The position numbers and the translations under genes were made by a program. 64,000 nucleotides of DNA from positions 46,123-110,122 of the forward strand of contig NZ_JAQLFJ010000008.1 of NCBI RefSeq assembly GCF_028206795.1. Direction: 5' to 3'. Of the stretch, positions 42,627 to 51,302 are shown piece after piece. The notes under the pieces are model-generated. The model saw only the letters and a program-made list of their open reading frames with translations, was not told the origin of the DNA and searched no databases. The stretch's first letter is position 1. Each line of letters starts with the position of its first letter. This stretch comes from Collinsella aerofaciens. GTDB lineage: Bacteria > Actinomycetota > Coriobacteriia > Coriobacteriales > Coriobacteriaceae.

Positions 42627-43796
42627 ATGAGCACGTATGCTATCAAGGCCGACAAGTTCTTTTTGCCGGCGGGGCCGCAGCTGGGCGGCTACCTCATGGT
42701 CGAAGATGGCGTCTTTGGCGCTTGGCAGGCCGATGAGCCCGCTTGTGAGATCAAAGATTATTCGGGTACATGGATTGCGCCGGGCATGGTGGACACCCAC
42801 ATTCATGGCTTCTATAACCATGCCACGACCGATAACGATGCCGAGGGTATCAACATCAGCTCGACCGAGCTCGCTCGTCGTGGTACCACCAGCTGGTTGC
42901 CTACGACCTTTACCGACGGTGTGGGGCAGATCAAGGACGCCTGCGCTGCCATTGCACAGGCTGACGAAGAGCGCGGACCTGAGTTCTGCGGTGCTCGTAT
43001 TCAGGGCATCTACCTGGAGGGCCCGTTCTTTACCATGAAGCACGTGGGCGCGCAGAACCCTGCCTTTTTGATTGACCCGTCCGAGAAAGTTTTTGACGAG
43101 TGGCAGGAGGCCGCCGGCGGTCGAATCGTCAAGAGCGCTATGGCGGCCGAGCGCGATGGCGCTGCCGCTTACGCCGCGGCTCTGAGCGCAAAGGGCGTCG
43201 TGACCTGCATCGGCCACTCTGATGCCACCTATGATGAGTGCGCAGCCGCCATCAATGCTGGCGCCAGCTGCTTTACGCATACCTACAACGGCCAGCGCGG
43301 TCTGCATCACCGTGAGCCCGGTGTCGTCGGGGCTGCTATGACCACGCCCAACACCTATGCCGAGATCATTTGCGACGGTAAACACGTGAACCCTGCTGCT
43401 ATTAAGGCGCTGCTGCAGGCCAAGGGCTGGCAGCACACGGTGCTGATCACCGATTGCCTGGGTTGCGGCGGCATGCCCGAGGGCAAGTACACTAGCGGTG
43501 GCATGGATGTCATTATGAAGGACAACCTTTGCTGGCTTGCCGATGGCTCTGCTATCGCCGGCTCGGTGCTCACGCTCGCACAGGGCGTCAAGAACATCGT
43601 CGACTGGGGTCTTGCGAGCGCCGATATCGCAATTCGCATGGCGACCGAGGTGCCCGCGCGCTCTGCTCACGTCGAGGATAAATGTGGCAGCATTATGCCT
43701 GGCCGCGATGCCGATTTTGTCGTGTTCAATCCCGACCTTACCCTGGTCGAGACGTATGTGGGTGGCAACAGCGTCGGTAACGCGTTTACCGAGTAG
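42627..43796 (+). CDS. nagA: N-acetylglucosamine-6-phosphate deacetylase, copy 1
   Basis: 389 residues, amidohydrolase fold. Metal motif DTHIHGF near residue 55; EGPFF with the metal Glu near 130; GHSDATYDE and HTYNG histidines near 190-215; catalytic Asp in LITDCLG. Converts GlcNAc-6-P to GlcN-6-P and acetate. Followed by yhcH. A second copy at 52585-53754 is about 95% identical in protein, and a 43-codon fragment at 56483-56614 matches this copy best. Confidence 0.95.
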   Translation: MSTYAIKADKFFLPAGPQLGGYLMVEDGVFGAWQADEPACEIKDYSGTWIAPGMVDTHIHGFYNHATTDNDAEGINISSTELARRGTTSWLPTTFTDGVGQIKDACAAIAQADEERGPEFCGARIQGIYLEGPFFTMKHVGAQNPAFLIDPSEKVFDEWQEAAGGRIVKSAMAAERDGAAAYAAALSAKGVVTCIGHSDATYDECAAAINAGASCFTHTYNGQRGLHHREPGVVGAAMTTPNTYAEIICDGKHVNPAAIKALLQAKGWQHTVLITDCLGCGGMPEGKYTSGGMDVIMKDNLCWLADGSAIAGSVLTLAQGVKNIVDWGLASADIAIRMATEVPARSAHVEDKCGSIMPGRDADFVVFNPDLTLVETYVGGNSVGNAFTE

Positions 43797-43828
43797 CCGC
43801 CAAAAAAGCAATCCGAAAGGGGATTTAG

Positions 43829-44302
43829 ATGATTTACGGTGCATTGGGCGATATCGAGGAGTACCGCGGAATGCTCAAGGGCCTCGACGTGCTGATCGAT
43901 TGGCTCGAGGAGAACGACCCGGCGGAGCTCGAGGTCGGCAGCCATCCGATTCTGGGCGACAAGGTCTTTGCGAACGTCATGGCTCCCACGACGCGTCCCG
44001 AGGCCGAGGCCCACTACGAGACGCATCAGCGCTATCACGACCTGCAGATCGACGTCGAGGGTCGCGAGGCCTTTAAGGTCGCTACGGGCAGCCTGACGCT
44101 GGTCCAGGAGTTTGACGAGAAGGACGACTACGACCTGGTCGATTCCGACGCTTCGATCGCCGGCGATCTTGCTGACGACAAGTTTGCACTGTTCGTTGCC
44201 GGCGAGCCTCACATGCCCACGCTCGAGTTCCCGGGCGATGGCGCGCAGCCGGTCAAGAAGATCTGCTTTAAGCTGCTTGCAGACGCTTACTGGGAGGAGT
44301 AG
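43829..44302 (+). CDS. YhcH/YjgK/YiaL family protein, copy 1
   Basis: 157 residues, cupin-like fold related to E. coli NanQ (YhcH), which speeds anomer opening of sialic acid, and to EbgC-type proteins. Motifs: HPILGDKVFANV, ETHQRYHDLQID, and FALFVAGEPHMPTL with metal-ligand histidines. Located directly after nagA; a role on amino-sugar or sialic acid anomers is inferred. Two residues differ from copy 2 at 56647. Confidence 0.88.
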   Translation: MIYGALGDIEEYRGMLKGLDVLIDWLEENDPAELEVGSHPILGDKVFANVMAPTTRPEAEAHYETHQRYHDLQIDVEGREAFKVATGSLTLVQEFDEKDDYDLVDSDASIAGDLADDKFALFVAGEPHMPTLEFPGDGAQPVKKICFKLLADAYWEE

Positions 44303-44348
44303 CGCGCTGCTCGTGAGCTAGCGTGATTCCCCTTGGGGAGCGCGCTTG

Positions 44349-44398
44349 AGCCCCGCTGATCGCGGTTCCTTTGGGGATTGCGGTTGGCGGGGCTTTTT
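44349..44398 (+). terminator. Terminator of nagA-yhcH
   Basis: AGCCCCGC / GCGGGGCT with an inner GCGGTT..GATTGCGG region, then TTTTT. Confidence 0.75.
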
Positions 44399-44464
44399 GT
44401 TGAGTAGGGGAGTTGCCGGCGGCGTTGTGCTTGGGTTGGCGCAAGAGCACTCAAAATCGACAAC

Positions 44465-44486
44465 AAAAAAGCCGCCCGAAGGCGGC
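44465..44486 (-). terminator. Terminator of tRNA-Thr, copy 1
   Basis: On the minus strand GCCGCC-TTCG-GGCGGC followed by TTTTTT. Confidence 0.92.
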
Positions 44487-44498
44487 TATCTTGTGCAA

Positions 44499-44574
44499 TG
44501 GAGCCAGCGACCGGGCTCGAACCGGTGACCCCCGCTTTACGAGAGCGGTGCTCTACCAACTGAGCTACGCTGGC
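44499..44574 (-). tRNA. tRNA-Thr(CGU), copy 1
   Basis: 76 nt including encoded CCA. Acceptor GCCAGCG/CGCTGGC, D-arm TAGCTCAGTTGGTAGAGCA, anticodon stem-loop CCGCT-CTCGTAA-AGCGG giving anticodon CGU (reads ACG), T-arm GGTTCGAGCC. The terminator follows. A likely promoter lies 5' on the minus strand (TTGCGC-17-TATCAG). Identical in sequence to copy 2 at 58053-58128. Confidence 0.96.
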
Positions 44575-44738
44575 GGCCATGTGGTGACGCAACTGGGACG
44601 TCAACGGCTGACTCTGATACGGGACATCGCAAATCCGCGCAAGGGTTCTGACGGCTTTTCTCACTGAATCCAAAGTAGATAAGCATTTGAAGAAATGCGA
44701 TTGAAGCATAATGTAACTAGTATGAAATAGTGGATAGC

Positions 44739-44750
44739 TGGTACATACCA
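44739..44750 (+). promoter_or_regulatory. Putative GntR-type operator upstream of the GH35 gene
   Basis: TGGTACATACCA, palindromic halves TGGT/ACCA as at 39708 and 41709, in the AT-rich 300-bp region between the tRNA and the GH35 gene. No gene is seen in 44575-44973. Confidence 0.45.
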
Positions 44751-44973
44751 CCTTTCAAATATAGAATCGCTAGAAATCTATAGTAAAAAAGTAATTTACC
44801 AGCGGGTTTATATTTTGTTCATTAAAGCCGTTCATCGTCATTTGGCTACCGTTTACGGACCACTTCAGATTCTGACTACATAATTGCGTCAATGCGTCCA
44901 TAATAGGCAAGGCGTTTAGCTGAGGGTCGGGGAACCGGCATCCGCGTCGTAGAGCACGAAGATCGGGAGTAGC

Positions 44974-46770
44974 ATGCATTCGTTTAAGATCACCAATCAA
45001 TTCCTACTCGATGATGAGCCGTTCACCATCTTGTCGGGGGCGATTCACTATATGCGTGTTCATCCGAGCGACTGGCACCACTCACTCTATAACCTTAAGG
45101 CTCTTGGGTTTAATACGGTCGAAACGTATGTACCGTGGAATCTTCATGAGCCAAAGCCTGGCGTCTTCGATTTTTCTGGTTCAATTGATTTGGCGGCATT
45201 TCTTGATGAGGCGGCGTCACTCGGTCTGTATGCAATTGTTCGGCCTTCTCCGTTTATTTGCGCAGAATGGGAATTTGGCGGCATGCCAGCATGGCTGCTG
45301 CGCCAACATGATATGAGACCGCGTAGCAGCGACCCCAAGTTTCTTGCTCACGTTGCGCATTACTACGACCATCTCATGCCGATACTCGTCTCGCGTCAGA
45401 TTGACAAGGGCGGAAACATCATCATGATGCAGGTTGAAAACGAGTATGGATCATATTGCGAGGATAAGGACTATCTTCGTGCGATTCGTCGCCTTATGGT
45501 CGAGCGTGGGGTTTCCGTGCCCCTTTGTACTTCCGATGGCCCGTGGCGTGGGTGTCTTCGTGCCGGTACGCTCATTGACGATGATGTGTTGTGCACCGGC
45601 AACTTTGGTTCTCATGCAAAGGAGAACTTTGAGGCTCTTTCTGCTTTTCACAAGGAGCATGGAAAACAATGGCCTCTTATGTGCATGGAGTTGTGGGACG
45701 GCTGGTTCAATCGCTATGGGGAGAACGTCGTCAGACGCGATCCCGAAGATCTTGCCTCTTGCGTTCGCGAGGTGCTCGAGCTTGGTGGATCTTTAAACCT
45801 CTACATGTTTCATGGAGGCACCAACTTTGGATTTATGAACGGATGTTCTGCACGCCATACGCATGACCTGCACCAGGTGACATCATATGACTACGATGCT
45901 CCATTGGACGAACAGGGCAACCCGACCGAGAAATACTTCGCAATTCAAAGGACAGTTCACGAGCTGTATCCCGATATCGCGCAAAGCAAGCCGTTAACAA
46001 AAAAGACGTTTTCCATGCCCGATATTTCGGTGAGTGAGCGCGTAAGTCTCTTTAATGTGCTCGATAATCTTTCGGAGCCGATTGAAGCTCAATATCCTAA
46101 GCCCATGGAAGAGATGGGTCAGTCGTATGGATATACGTTATATACCACGACTGTCGAGCGTGACCGTGCAGATGAAGAGCGTATTCGGGTTATTGACGCC
46201 CGCGACCGTGCACAGGTGTTTGTGAACGGTGACAAAGTGGCGACGCAGTATCAGGAGCACATCGGGGAAGATATTCACTGCGTTCTTCCCTGTGAACAAA
46301 ACCGCCTGGATGTTCTGACCGAGGATATGGGTCGCGTCAATTATGGTCACAAATTGCTCGCTGATACGCAGCATAAGGGCATTAGGACAGGAGTTTGCGT
46401 TGATCTTCACTTTGTTACCGGTTGGGAGATGCGTTGTCTGCCACTCGATAACATCGATAATCTTGATTATTCCGCCGGCTGGGTAGAGGGGCAACCTTCC
46501 TTTTACCGCGCAAAGTTTGATATATCTGAGCCGGCTGATACCTTTATCGACACTACGGGTTTTGGAAAGGGTGTGGCATTCGTAAACGGAACGAATGTAG
46601 GACGTTTTTGGGATAAGGGCCCCATCATGACACTCTATGTTCCGCACGGTTTATTGCACCCTGGTACCAATGAGCTCGTTATGTTCGAAACAGAGGGCGT
46701 GTATGATGCGAAAATCTCCCTTCGCTCTGAGCCCGTTATTCGTACACTTGAACAAGAAGGAGTTGAGTAG
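44974..46770 (+). CDS. Beta-galactosidase, glycoside hydrolase family 35 (BgaC-like)
   Basis: 598 residues with no signal peptide, so cytoplasmic. The catalytic barrel holds the acid/base Glu157 in QVENEYGSY and the nucleophile Glu239 in MELWDGWFNRYG; beta-sandwich modules follow. Streptococcal BgaC of the same size cleaves terminal Gal-beta-1,3-GlcNAc; that specificity is inferred from family and context. It opens the operon continuing with mannose-family PTS genes 2 bp later. Base use is more AT-rich than in neighbouring PTS membrane genes, suggesting transfer. Confidence 0.92.
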   Translation: MHSFKITNQFLLDDEPFTILSGAIHYMRVHPSDWHHSLYNLKALGFNTVETYVPWNLHEPKPGVFDFSGSIDLAAFLDEAASLGLYAIVRPSPFICAEWEFGGMPAWLLRQHDMRPRSSDPKFLAHVAHYYDHLMPILVSRQIDKGGNIIMMQVENEYGSYCEDKDYLRAIRRLMVERGVSVPLCTSDGPWRGCLRAGTLIDDDVLCTGNFGSHAKENFEALSAFHKEHGKQWPLMCMELWDGWFNRYGENVVRRDPEDLASCVREVLELGGSLNLYMFHGGTNFGFMNGCSARHTHDLHQVTSYDYDAPLDEQGNPTEKYFAIQRTVHELYPDIAQSKPLTKKTFSMPDISVSERVSLFNVLDNLSEPIEAQYPKPMEEMGQSYGYTLYTTTVERDRADEERIRVIDARDRAQVFVNGDKVATQYQEHIGEDIHCVLPCEQNRLDVLTEDMGRVNYGHKLLADTQHKGIRTGVCVDLHFVTGWEMRCLPLDNIDNLDYSAGWVEGQPSFYRAKFDISEPADTFIDTTGFGKGVAFVNGTNVGRFWDKGPIMTLYVPHGLLHPGTNELVMFETEGVYDAKISLRSEPVIRTLEQEGVE

Positions 46771-46772
46771 AA

Positions 46773-47237
46773 ATGATTGTAGGCGCACGAATCGACTTTC
46801 GCTTGATTCACGGACAGGTGGCAAACCTCTGGTCTAACGCCCGTCAGGTAAGCCGCTTCATGGTAGTTGACGACGAGGTATCGCAAGATGCTACCCAAAA
46901 GCAGGTTCTTCGCATGGCTTGCCCGGCAACTGTGAAGTTGTCCGTGCTTCCTGTCGACAAGGCCGCTGCCAACATCACTGCTGGCAAATATGATGCGCAA
47001 CGTCTCTTTATTGTTGCGAAAAAGCCTGAGGTCTACGTTCGACTTTTGGAGCAAGGTGTTAAGCTTGAGCAGCTCATCGTCGGTAATATGACGACAATGG
47101 AGCCGGTCAAGAAGCTGTCTCGCAACATTAGTTGCGACCAGGGGGACCTTGATGCATTTGCCAAACTCAAGGCCGATAATCTTCCTATTGTCATTCAGCT
47201 GACGCCGCAGGATAACCCAGAGGCTTTCACACTCTAG
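46773..47237 (+). CDS. PTS EIIB, mannose/fructose/sorbose family
   Basis: 154 residues. Phospho-His13 in RLIHGQV, the family's active site. Begins 2 bp after the GH35 stop. Cytoplasmic; transfers phosphate from EIIA (49941-50369) to sugar in the EIIC-EIID channel. Confidence 0.94.
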   Translation: MIVGARIDFRLIHGQVANLWSNARQVSRFMVVDDEVSQDATQKQVLRMACPATVKLSVLPVDKAAANITAGKYDAQRLFIVAKKPEVYVRLLEQGVKLEQLIVGNMTTMEPVKKLSRNISCDQGDLDAFAKLKADNLPIVIQLTPQDNPEAFTL

Positions 47238-47330
47238 TCGAATTAACGCTAGGCCGTGAAGGGGGATGCGCGGTTTATATAAGCGTATTGGTATTGTAGA
47301 AACTGTTACACCTTAAATAAGGAGTTAACC

Positions 47331-48218
47331 ATGATTGCTTGGTGGCAGATTCTTCTGTTAACCCTGTATGCGGGTTATCAGATTCTGGATGAGCTGAACT
47401 GGTACACCTGTGCCGGCTCAGCCGTCTTCTCTGGTATGATTACTGGTTTGATTATGGGTGACCTACAGACTGGCCTGTTTATCGGCGGCAGCATGCAGCT
47501 CACCGTCCTGGGCGTTGGCACCTTTGGCGGCGCCTCTCGTATCGATGCCAACTCCGGCACTCTGGTCGCCACTGCCTTTGCCGTGGGCGCGGGCATGAAT
47601 CCCGAGACGGCTCTTGCCGCCATCGGCGTACCTGTCGCTGCCATTCTCGTTTACACCGATATCGCCGGTCGTTTCGCCAACACGTTCTTCGGTCACATGT
47701 GCGATGCCGATATCGAGAAGATGAACTGGGGCGCCTACAACGTACACTACTTGCTCGGTGCCGTTTCCTGGATGCTGTCCCGCATGATTCCGGTCTTCCT
47801 GGCTCTCGCATTTGGCCAGGGCTTGGTCGAGGGCATCACCACCGCCCTTAACGGCGACTTGAAGTGGCTGGGTGACGGTCTGTCTGTTGCTGGCGGTGCC
47901 TTGCCCGCCGTTGGCTTCGCCATCCTGCTCCGTTACCTGCCAGTCAAAAAGCACGTCGCCTACCTGCTGCTCGGCTTTGTAATCGCCGCCCTGTTTGGTA
48001 CGGCCTTCACGAGCATCATTAACCTCAACACCAACATCGTCGCTGTGAACGCCGCGCTTGGTAAGGGCGCCGTGGATATGGTCGGTATGTTCAATAACAT
48101 GTCGATGCTGGCGATCGCTATTATTGGCTTTGCTCTGTCTTTGCTGTACTACAAGAACAACCAGCGTCCCGTCGCTGCTGCTGGCGCTGCGGAGGGAGAC
48201 GACGACGATGAGCTCTAA
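47331..48218 (+). CDS. PTS EIIC, mannose/fructose/sorbose family
   Basis: 295 residues, multi-spanning. Family hallmarks: GLIMGDLQTGLFIGGSMQL and FGGASRIDANSGT near residues 40-85. AAGGAGT precedes the ATG. It overlaps the EIID start by 11 nt. Host-optimised codons, unlike the EIIB and EIIA genes of the same operon. Confidence 0.93.
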   Translation: MIAWWQILLLTLYAGYQILDELNWYTCAGSAVFSGMITGLIMGDLQTGLFIGGSMQLTVLGVGTFGGASRIDANSGTLVATAFAVGAGMNPETALAAIGVPVAAILVYTDIAGRFANTFFGHMCDADIEKMNWGAYNVHYLLGAVSWMLSRMIPVFLALAFGQGLVEGITTALNGDLKWLGDGLSVAGGALPAVGFAILLRYLPVKKHVAYLLLGFVIAALFGTAFTSIINLNTNIVAVNAALGKGAVDMVGMFNNMSMLAIAIIGFALSLLYYKNNQRPVAAAGAAEGDDDDEL

Positions 48219-49047
48219 TGAGAAACTCGCCAATGGCACCACTGGCTACAAGATTACCAAGGACGACCTTGCGCAGATCAACCGTCGTAACCTGCTTGGT
48301 TTCCAGGATGGTTGGAACTACGAGCGCATGCAACACTCTGGTTATCTCTGGATTATCCTGCCCACACTGCGCAAGCTGTACGGCGACGGCACGCCGGAGC
48401 TAAAGGAAGCCTGCCGCGCCCAGTGCGCACCGTTCTTCAACACCTCAAACTTCCTCAACACGATCATCACCGGTATCGATTTGGCGATCGAGGAAGAGGA
48501 GGGCATTGAGGGCCTCGAGGCTGTTGCCGGTCTCAAGACTGGTCTCATGGGACCGCTGGCTTCCATCGGCGATTCCATCTTCGGTTCGCTGCTCCCGACC
48601 ATTTTCGGCGCCCTGGCTGCCAATATGGCCATGAACGGCAACCCCTTGGGTATCTTCATCTGGGTTGCCGTTAACATTCTTGTTGACTGGTTCCGCTGCA
48701 AGCAGACCCACATGGCCTATGAGCAGGGTATGAAGCTCGTCACCACCATGAGCGATCGCCTGAACGCATTGACCGACGCGGCCTCCGTAATGGGTGTCTT
48801 TATGGTCGGTGCTCTGGTCGCAACCAATGTCGGTATCGTTATTGCAGCGAAGCCTGTTATTGGCGGCGTTACCGTTGACTTGCAGAACATCTGCAATATG
48901 ATTTGCCCCAAGCTGGTTCCTGCCGCACTCGTCGGCTTTGTATACTGGCTCCTTGGTAAGAAGGGCATGACCTCGACGAAGGCCATCTTTATCGTCTTGG
49001 TTCTGTCCATTGCCTTGGGTGCATTCGGTATCATTTGCAAGGGCTAA
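48208..49047 (+). CDS. PTS EIID, mannose/fructose/sorbose family
   Basis: 279 residues from ATG 48208 with GGAGGGAG upstream inside the EIIC gene. Landmarks: INRRNLLGFQDGWNYERMQHSGYLWIILP and GLMGPLASIGDSIFGSLLPTI. Pairs with EIIC to form the membrane transporter. Followed by a hairpin before the next gene. Confidence 0.94.
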   Translation: MSSNEKLANGTTGYKITKDDLAQINRRNLLGFQDGWNYERMQHSGYLWIILPTLRKLYGDGTPELKEACRAQCAPFFNTSNFLNTIITGIDLAIEEEEGIEGLEAVAGLKTGLMGPLASIGDSIFGSLLPTIFGALAANMAMNGNPLGIFIWVAVNILVDWFRCKQTHMAYEQGMKLVTTMSDRLNALTDAASVMGVFMVGALVATNVGIVIAAKPVIGGVTVDLQNICNMICPKLVPAALVGFVYWLLGKKGMTSTKAIFIVLVLSIALGAFGIICKG

Positions 49048-49089
49048 GTACCCCATATTGTCACGGCATTTGAGCCTCAATTGAGACGT

Positions 49090-49150
49090 GGCGCACACCT
49101 CCAAGGCGACTTTATCGCCATATCCCCTGGAGTGTGCGCCTCTTTTGTTT
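49090..49150 (+). terminator. Hairpin after EIID, partial terminator
   Basis: GGCGCACACCTCC / GGAGTGTGCGCC with an inner GGCGA/TCGCC hairpin, then TCTTTTGTTTTG. It may reduce expression of the downstream genes relative to IIB-IIC-IID. Confidence 0.7.
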
Positions 49151-49235
49151 TGTCGGACACCGCTGTTCATAGGCGGTTATGCAGTCATCGTGTTCGATTA
49201 ATTCCTTAAGGCTGCCTTGAAGGGAATATAGTGCA

Positions 49236-49859
49236 ATGCCATTTTGGATCGTCCTGTTCATTTGTGTTGTCTTGGCCTATTTCGCTGTGACCGAAGGAGC
49301 GAAAAAATACTTCGATATGAAATTGCAGGTATTGTTTAACTTGGGCTTATACCAAGATTGCATAGACCTGCTCGATCGCAAACTTGCGCGTATAGTAATG
49401 TCTACGTATAAGCAGTATTACCTGCGTTTCACCATCTATGAAGCTGCTGATATGGACGCATATGCGGATCGAATGCTGGACCACTTGCTGGAGATGTCGT
49501 GCAGCGATAAACAACGTCGACAGCTTGCAGTTCGCGCCTTTAATTTCTATATCAAGACGGGTGACCGGAAGCGGGCGGCGTCCATGTTGGAAGAGATGCG
49601 CCCCATCGTGTCGAAGGGCATTTTGGCGGACAGTCAATTGACCTACGACATAGTCTTTCGCCGTCGGCATGATAAGATCGATGAGATGGAAGCTATGCTG
49701 GATACGAACGACCTTGGGTTACGCGGAAAGCTCTATCTGCTGCTTTCATATCAATATGAGAGCAGCGGGAACAAGGGCGAAGCACGTAGATATCGCAACC
49801 TTGAAAAGCAGCTTAGAGACGCTCACAGACCTCCCACGATAAAACAAAATGCTCGCTAA
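49236..49859 (+). CDS. Membrane-anchored helical (TPR-like) protein in the PTS operon
   Basis: 207 residues. One N-terminal hydrophobic helix (about 3-20), then repeated helix pairs (LGLYQDCIDLLDRKLARI, FYIKTGDRKRAASMLEEM, LLLSYQYESSGNKGEARRYRNLEK) like TPR units. No family identified. It sits between EIID and EIIA, an unusual place; its AT-rich codons match the neighbouring EIIA and GntR genes. A role as a scaffold or regulator of this PTS is a guess. Confidence 0.7.
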   Translation: MPFWIVLFICVVLAYFAVTEGAKKYFDMKLQVLFNLGLYQDCIDLLDRKLARIVMSTYKQYYLRFTIYEAADMDAYADRMLDHLLEMSCSDKQRRQLAVRAFNFYIKTGDRKRAASMLEEMRPIVSKGILADSQLTYDIVFRRRHDKIDEMEAMLDTNDLGLRGKLYLLLSYQYESSGNKGEARRYRNLEKQLRDAHRPPTIKQNAR

Positions 49860-49940
49860 ACTTTAATGATGCAGTGGTCGTAAGAGCCCTTTTGTGGGGT
49901 TCTTTGGCTAGAGAAAGCGAACGGTAGAAAGGTAGATAGA

Positions 49941-50369
49941 ATGATTGGATTTGTATTAACTGGTCACGGTCAGTTTGCAACTGGTTTGAAAAGCGCTGTG
50001 GATATGGTTGCCGGCGAACAGCCTAATTTTGAGGTAGTTCCTTTTTTGGGCTCGGAGGCGGTTACTTTTGGTGATGATTTGCGAACCTGCATTGCCAAGA
50101 TGCGTCAAGCTTGTGATGGCGTATTGGTGTTTGTTGATTTGCTTGGCGGTACTCCGTTCAATCAAGCTATCCCAATGACGACTGAGCTCGATAACGTGAC
50201 CGTTGTCACCGGAACAAATCTACCTATGTTGGTGGAGCTCGTTATGACGCGTGCGTTTGGAGACCCAACGCTTGATGAACTTGCCGAACGCGCACGGGTT
50301 GTTGGTCGTGAGGGAGTGGATCTCAAGAAACTCGAGATTGCTGACATTGATGAAGACGATGAAATGTAG
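49941..50369 (+). CDS. PTS EIIA, mannose family
   Basis: 142 residues. Phospho-His in VLTGHGQFATG (His9) and the DLLGGTPFNQA loop typical of the EIIA-Man fold. AGAAAGG upstream. An acidic C-terminal tail. Completes the IIB-IIC-IID-IIA set of this operon. Confidence 0.94.
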   Translation: MIGFVLTGHGQFATGLKSAVDMVAGEQPNFEVVPFLGSEAVTFGDDLRTCIAKMRQACDGVLVFVDLLGGTPFNQAIPMTTELDNVTVVTGTNLPMLVELVMTRAFGDPTLDELAERARVVGREGVDLKKLEIADIDEDDEM

Positions 50370-50456
50370 TGTCGCTATTAGCCCATTTTTGGGACATGTT
50401 GATGCATTACCTGAAGGCTGAAGTATTGGTCAATTGCTAATTACGTGGAGAATATC

Positions 50457-51191
50457 ATGACGTGCAAGAGGCGCAGGCAACCGCTATACGATCAGCTCGT
50501 AGATATTCTGATCGAGAAAATTGATCATGAATATCAGCCAGGTGATTTGATTCCGTCCGAACGTGAACTTGCCGAACGCTACGGGCTTTCGCGATCGACT
50601 GTCCGACTTGCAATTCAGGAACTTGAGTATCTTGGTCGGATTGTGCGAAAACAAGGTCGCGGTACGTTTGTTGCCGATCGACTGGCTCAAGCAACAAATC
50701 TTACCCAATCGTACAGTTTTACTGAACAGATGAAAGCGATGGGCCGGCTGCCAGAAACAACCATCTTAGAGTTCTGTGAAATGGAAGCAGATAAAACGCT
50801 TTCGATACAAATGGGGATTCGTTTGGGTGAAAAGGTATTAAAACTCAAACGTTTACGGATGGCAGATGGTATACCTATGATGGTTGAGCGTAGCTATCTT
50901 CCAGCAAGGCTCTTTATTTCACTCAAGCGTCCTCTACTCGAACAGAAGCCCCTTTACGATGTCATTGAGCAGGATTATCAGCAGAAAATTCGAGTAGCGG
51001 ATGAGGAGTTCTCTGCGGGTATAGCACGTCCATGTGACGCTCGGCTTCTAGGTATTAGTGAGGGTGCGCCAGTTCTGGACATAGTCCGAACTACTCACAA
51101 CACCCAAAATGATGTTGTCGAGTTCACGCTTTCGGTGGCTCGCGCGGACAAGTTCAAGTACAGAATCTCTCACTATCGAGATACTGTGTGA
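50457..51191 (+). CDS. GntR/UTRA regulator, copy 2
   Basis: 244 residues from ATG 50457 (GGAG 6 nt upstream). The same architecture as the regulator at 41752 with well over half of residues shared (RQPLYDQLVD.., YGLSRSTVRLAIQELE, GRGTFV, TNLTQSYSFTEQMKA), so a paralog. Likely represses the GH35-PTS-agaS operon, sensing a phosphorylated amino sugar. Codons are AT-rich relative to copy 1. Confidence 0.88.
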   Translation: MTCKRRRQPLYDQLVDILIEKIDHEYQPGDLIPSERELAERYGLSRSTVRLAIQELEYLGRIVRKQGRGTFVADRLAQATNLTQSYSFTEQMKAMGRLPETTILEFCEMEADKTLSIQMGIRLGEKVLKLKRLRMADGIPMMVERSYLPARLFISLKRPLLEQKPLYDVIEQDYQQKIRVADEEFSAGIARPCDARLLGISEGAPVLDIVRTTHNTQNDVVEFTLSVARADKFKYRISHYRDTV

Positions 51192-51302
51192 TCGGATACG
51201 AGTGCTAACGAAAGAAAAACAGCCTATGACTACTACTCGATTTGACTTTTCAGGTTGAGTCTTTGTATATCAGACAATTTAGTAAAGAAAGAGGTATTAG
51301 AA

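Larger units (their letters stand above)
43665..44667. repeat. Left copy of a ~1-kb direct repeat (nagA 3' end, yhcH, terminator, tRNA-Thr)
   Basis: 43665-44455 matches 56483-57256 and 44462-44667 matches 58016-58221, both at high identity and in the same orientation. The two YhcH products differ at only two residues. Here the two parts are contiguous; the right copy has a ~750-bp insert between them. Confidence 0.85.

Noticed and set aside
44413..44667. Open frames across the first tRNA-Thr region
   Set aside because: They translate the tRNA gene and its flanks; no ribosome binding site or coding signal.
44974..46770. GH2 or GH42 beta-galactosidase
   Set aside because: The ENEYG and MELWDGW motifs are those of GH35.
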